In this document: positions 52,496-56,241 of the stretch, one piece after another
Layout of the letters: each line of letters starts with the position of its first letter
Numbering within the stretch: the stretch's first letter is position 1
From: an uncultured Bacteroidota bacterium
GTDB taxonomy: Bacteria; Bacteroidota; Bacteroidia; Bacteroidales; WCHB1-69
Assembly: GCA_902802755.1 (NCBI GenBank)
Contig: CADCNH010000029.1
Span: forward strand, 1 to 56,241
Length of the DNA stretch: 56,241 nt
Direction: 5' to 3'
The notes under the pieces: model-generated
The model's database searches: none
Told to the model about the DNA's origin: nothing
Seen by the model: the letters and a program-made list of their open reading frames with translations, nothing else
Translations under genes and position numbers: made by a program

Positions 52496-55400
52496 ATGAA
52501 AAAATTTCACTTCCTTATCCTTAGTATTTTTATCACACTATTTCAACTGGTAAATGCCGAACCAATAGACTCCACAACAGCTCGGCAATTAGCATTACAA
52601 TTTTATCAGCAAAAAGCCCATATCTCCAATGTGCAACGTGAGAATCCACAGATAGTGCAATGTGCAAAAGCAGAGGTTACCATTGCCGGCACACGAAACA
52701 CGGTGAGCAGGAACTGCTATTATGTGGTGAATTTCAGTAATGGTTTTGTCATCATTTCCGCAGACGACCGTGTGGAACCTATTTTGGGCTATTCAACCAC
52801 CAATACGTTCGACATACAAAATATGCCCGACAATGTAGCATATTGGATGGATGGGTATCGACAAGCGATTGCCGAGACGATAAGCAACGACAGAATTGCC
52901 AGTGAAGAGATAAGCCAACACTGGTATAACCTTAAGCACAATATTATCGAAACTTCCCGAAATGCAGTAGGTCCGTTGGTGCAAACCACGTGGGACCAAG
53001 AACCATACTACAACAATTATTGTCCTGTCGATGCCAACAGTTCCAGCGGTCATGCTGTGACCGGTTGTGTGGCAACAGCCATGGCCCAGATCATTCGTTA
53101 TTGGGAATATCCTACCACTGGCTCAGGCTTTCACTCCTACACAACCCATGGAGACGCTGAACAAGGCTACGGCGATTACGGCACACTTTCAGTGAACTAT
53201 TCTGAAGCACATTACGACTATAGTCTCATGCCAACAAGTCTCTCGAGTTCCAGCAGTGCAGCCCAAATTGACGCTGTAGCCAAACTGATGTACCACTGCG
53301 GTGTAAGTGTAAACATGAACTATGGTCCAAGCGGAAGCGGGGCTGCCTATGCGTATGTTCCCTATGCACTCATGACCTATTTTGTCTATCCAACAGGTAT
53401 TCAATGTATTTATAAGGAAGATTATACAGATGTCGCATGGAAAAATCTGATTAAAAACGAGTTGGACAACTTAAGACCCCTCATTTATGGAGGTTCTAAC
53501 AGTTATAGCAGTGGCCATGCCTTTATTTGTGACGGATACGACGGGGAATACTTCCACATCAATTGGGGCTGGGGAGGTTCCAGCGATGGCAATTTCCTTC
53601 TTTCGCCAGGTCCTGGCAATTTCACCAATGGCCAACATCTAATTTACGGCATATCGGCGGCCTCATCTTTCATCAGATGCGGCAGCAATACGCTATCCCT
53701 TTCATCACCCGTTGGAGGAGTTGGCGAAATACAAACTGTCGAAGTCCGTGGTCATATGCTCAGCGGTAATATCAATATTACCGTAAATGGTAACTTTATA
53801 GTTGGCAACAATGCTGGAACACTAAGCACATCCACCACCCTGCCTGCTGATGGCGGAACCTTGTACGTGCAATATCAGCCTCTCTCTTCAACACCACAAA
53901 CGGAAGAAGGATATGCCGTGATTTCATCGGGAAGCCTTCATGACACCATTCTTCTTTTTGGCGAATCCTATTTAACCATGTGTTTTGAGCCGACCAATCT
54001 GACGGCAACTGTCAACGCAACAAATGTTAACTTAAACTGGACTGCACCCATTCAGAACACAATACCAGAAAGTGCTACTATTTCTTGGGATTCCACAACA
54101 TACACCTATTTCAGCATGGGGACAAACAAGACCTATTGCATGCTACAACGATATAAAGTTTCTGATTTAAGCAGCTTTAACCAACATTATCTCAATGCCA
54201 TCTCTTTTATTCCAAGAAACGGAACAACCCATTGTCGCATAGTGGCCTACCAAGGTGGTTCATGCTCCGACTGCACAGACGGATACAACTGCACCTTTAC
54301 TCCTGGAGAACAAATTGTAAACCAAGAAGTACCCCTATCAGCATTGACTTTCAATGATTGGAATAAAATACGACTGCTTAATCCTTTCATTATTGATAAC
54401 ACCAAGGAATTATGGTTTGGCATTATTGTATATTCGGAATCGGGCTATCCTGTTTGTTTGGGTTCTTCCACCTACAAGGATCACCAAGGGGGAATTATCG
54501 CCAATTATTCTGGCAGCTATGACGAAAGTGAAAATTTTTCTTTCTATGAGATGTCTGATCTTACTTCTGGTGGCACACACCCATGGGCACGCAACATTCT
54601 CTTAAAAGCTGATATCGAAAAGGTTACAAGCCAAGTTGACCATTATGAAGTATATCAAGATGACACACATTTAGGGAATACAACAAGTACAAGTTATACC
54701 GATAACCATGTTTTAACCAATCCTTGCCGATATACCGTATATGCGGTAAATGACAATTATTGCACTTCCGAAGCCAGTATCAACGCTTATCCCACTATTC
54801 CTTGTTTACCCAGTGTAGTCACAGGAGACATGACACAGACAAGCAATACTACCGCCACCTGTAGCGGTACTGTCATCCACAATGGCAACAGCAGCATAAC
54901 AGGCAGAGGGTTCTGTTGGAGCACCTCACACAATCCGACTATCAGCGATGAACATCTTGCTGTTGGCAGCGGCATGGGAGATTTTTCCGGCACATTGACA
55001 GGATTAACACCAGATTTAACCTATTATGTACGCGCATACGTCACCAACAGTGTCGGGACAAATTACGGGGAAGAGCAAAGCATCACCTTGTATTTTGTAG
55101 TACCGCAAACTGGGACAGAGACTTATACTGTCAACAACGACATTGTGAAAGTATATGACCATGCAGGACCAAGCAATAATTACAGCAGAAACTGCGAAGG
55201 CTCTCTAACCTTATATTCTGGAGACCCGAACCAGACTTTTGAAATCACCGGGAATTACAACCTGGCCAATTACACCAGTGGGGGCAATCCAATTGACGTT
55301 TTATCCATTTATGATGGCAGCAGCACTTCCGGAACTCTTTTATTCCAGGGATCTTTCACGGGTTCTATTTCGACTCCTGTCATTTCCACCCAAAATTCAA

Positions 55401-56241
55401 TTACCCTCAAGTTCACCACAAGCTACTCTGTTCCAACCAATTTTGCCGGTTTTAATCTTACCTTGAAGAAGCTCGGAGAACCCTCATCAGCCACCAACCC
55501 TACCGTCACCACCTCCGAGGTCAGCGACATTGCTGCCACCACCGCCACCTGCGGAGGTAATGTCACCGCTGACGGAGGGGCAAGTGTGACCGCAAGAGGC
55601 GTGTGTTGGAGCACTTCGCCCAACCCCACTGTGAGCGGCAACCATAGCACCAATGGCAGCGGTACGGGAAGCTTCACCAGCAATATCACCGGTCTGACCC
55701 CCAACACCACCTATTATGTAAGGGCATACGCCACCAACAGTGTCGGCACCAGCTACGGCGAGCAAAAGACCTTCACGACCTCCTGCGATGTTGTAGCAAT
55801 TAGCATCTCTGCCTCTACCTCCATTGTGGGCGGCACCACCACCATCAACTATGGAGAAAGCACCACTTTGAGTGCTTCAGGTGCCAATAGCTACGTATGG
55901 AAGAGCGGCAGCACCACAATCGGCACTACTTCTAGTGTCATCGTTAACCCGACGGCCACCACCATTTATACCGTAACAGGTTCCAACAGTTACGGTTGCA
56001 CAGGCACAGCTAATGTTACCGTAAACGTCAACACCAATTTCACTCTCACCATCAACTACTTGTACGCTAACGGTGAAATTGCCGCACCAGCATATACACA
56101 GACCTTGGCATACGGCACAGCTTACGCCGTTGTATCTCCCTTCATCGAGGGCTACACTGCCAGCACCAACACTGTGCAAGGCACTATGCCAGCGGAAAAT
56201 GTCAACATAAACGTTACTTACTCCGTCAACTACTACACCAT
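52496..56241 (+). CDS. Large C10 (streptopain/PrtT-type) cysteine protease with CUB-, Fn3- and MucBP-like domains; 3' end outside window
   Basis: The frame is open from ATG 52496 to the right edge (1248 codons). Signal peptide MKKFHFLILSIFITLFQLVNA; Spi-type inhibitory prodomain (about 25-130, with FSNGFVIISADDRVEPILGYS); peptidase C10 core (about 160-385) with nucleophile Cys191 in VTGCVATAMAQI and His341 in SSGHAFICDGYDG, followed by INWGWGG. After that: a beta domain, an Fn3-like domain with Cys, a repeated module (GxCWST..NPT...G.GTG.F...LTGLTP.TTYYVRAY.TNSVGT.YGE) at about 54810-55095 and 55492-55785, a CUB-like domain between them, an Ig/PKD-like domain and a MucBP-like mucin-binding domain at the edge. 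Probably a T9SS-exported surface protease, but the sorting domain is out of view. Confidence 0.88.
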   Translation, partial: MKKFHFLILSIFITLFQLVNAEPIDSTTARQLALQFYQQKAHISNVQRENPQIVQCAKAEVTIAGTRNTVSRNCYYVVNFSNGFVIISADDRVEPILGYSTTNTFDIQNMPDNVAYWMDGYRQAIAETISNDRIASEEISQHWYNLKHNIIETSRNAVGPLVQTTWDQEPYYNNYCPVDANSSSGHAVTGCVATAMAQIIRYWEYPTTGSGFHSYTTHGDAEQGYGDYGTLSVNYSEAHYDYSLMPTSLSSSSSAAQIDAVAKLMYHCGVSVNMNYGPSGSGAAYAYVPYALMTYFVYPTGIQCIYKEDYTDVAWKNLIKNELDNLRPLIYGGSNSYSSGHAFICDGYDGEYFHINWGWGGSSDGNFLLSPGPGNFTNGQHLIYGISAASSFIRCGSNTLSLSSPVGGVGEIQTVEVRGHMLSGNINITVNGNFIVGNNAGTLSTSTTLPADGGTLYVQYQPLSSTPQTEEGYAVISSGSLHDTILLFGESYLTMCFEPTNLTATVNATNVNLNWTAPIQNTIPESATISWDSTTYTYFSMGTNKTYCMLQRYKVSDLSSFNQHYLNAISFIPRNGTTHCRIVAYQGGSCSDCTDGYNCTFTPGEQIVNQEVPLSALTFNDWNKIRLLNPFIIDNTKELWFGIIVYSESGYPVCLGSSTYKDHQGGIIANYSGSYDESENFSFYEMSDLTSGGTHPWARNILLKADIEKVTSQVDHYEVYQDDTHLGNTTSTSYTDNHVLTNPCRYTVYAVNDNYCTSEASINAYPTIPCLPSVVTGDMTQTSNTTATCSGTVIHNGNSSITGRGFCWSTSHNPTISDEHLAVGSGMGDFSGTLTGLTPDLTYYVRAYVTNSVGTNYGEEQSITLYFVVPQTGTETYTVNNDIVKVYDHAGPSNNYSRNCEGSLTLYSGDPNQTFEITGNYNLANYTSGGNPIDVLSIYDGSSTSGTLLFQGSFTGSISTPVISTQNSITLKFTTSYSVPTNFAGFNLTLKKLGEPSSATNPTVTTSEVSDIAATTATCGGNVTADGGASVTARGVCWSTSPNPTVSGNHSTNGSGTGSFTSNITGLTPNTTYYVRAYATNSVGTSYGEQKTFTTSCDVVAISISASTSIVGGTTTINYGESTTLSASGANSYVWKSGSTTIGTTSSVIVNPTATTIYTVTGSNSYGCTGTANVTVNVNTNFTLTINYLYANGEIAAPAYTQTLAYGTAYAVVSPFIEGYTASTNTVQGTMPAENVNINVTYSVNYYT

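Overview
The window looks like a chromosome segment of a Bacteroidota bacterium, most likely an uncultured, host- or gut-associated member of the order Bacteroidales. The reasons are: many -7 promoter elements of the Bacteroidetes form TAnnTTTG; start codons without Shine-Dalgarno sequences; a secreted protein ending in a type B sorting domain of the type IX secretion system (T9SS, the CHU_C family); a C10 (streptopain/PrtT) protease; many SPII lipoproteins and small outer-membrane beta-barrels; a FISUMP-domain lipoprotein; and several Rpn/PD-(D/E)XK proteins. No rRNA or tRNA gene and no CRISPR array was seen. Both end genes are cut by the window edge.

Layout. 1-5.0 kb: C-terminal part of a T9SS type B cargo protein, a His-rich COG0523/ZNG1-type metallochaperone and a SulP anion transporter with STAS domain. 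5.1-11.0 kb: an accessory block with a GH78 alpha-L-rhamnosidase carrying an unrecognised C-terminal extension, surrounded by three Rpn-family copies (one with an internal deletion, one decayed fragment, one intact). 11.3-11.9 kb: an AT-rich pair of small unknown genes. 11.9-14.7 kb: pyrF, pyrK and pyrD, separated by 7-nt-periodic repeats; pyrD has no visible start codon. 14.7-18.6 kb: lipoprotein and outer-membrane protein, tadA, an OmpA-like protein, tlyA. 18.8-23.1 kb: a pepD broken by deletion plus frameshift, lolD, dnaJ and grpE. 23.2-30.0 kb: cell-surface genes, with a coupled CHASE2-sensor/caspase pair and two overlapping SGNH hydrolases. 30.0-33.2 kb: Mrp/ApbC, VanX-like dipeptidase, cysS. 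33.3-41.3 kb: FISUMP lipoprotein, flippase, esterase, TPR and propeller-like proteins, a DUF5618-type protein, an MBL-fold lipoprotein and a barrel protein. 41.6-47.4 kb: mfd, an RluA-type pseudouridine synthase, panB and another barrel. 47.5-48.5 kb: a Y1 (IS200/RAYT-like) transposase between two oppositely oriented arrays of a palindromic repeat. 48.5-56.2 kb: cdd, an O-antigen ligase/polymerase-like protein, a CtpA-type S41 protease and a large multidomain C10 protease running off the right edge.

Two features stand out. First, a REP-like palindrome, consensus CTATGC-N6-TGCGGT-N3-ACCGCA, forms three 57-bp copies before and four inverted 58-bp copies after the transposase, and occurs alone near 41.5 kb; this looks like a self-contained REP/RAYT unit. 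Second, the left 19 kb carries many intergenic tracts with a strict 7-nt period whose sequence drifts from heptad to heptad and which often start in a stop codon or end at a start codon. Both are read directly from the sequence; their functions are inference.
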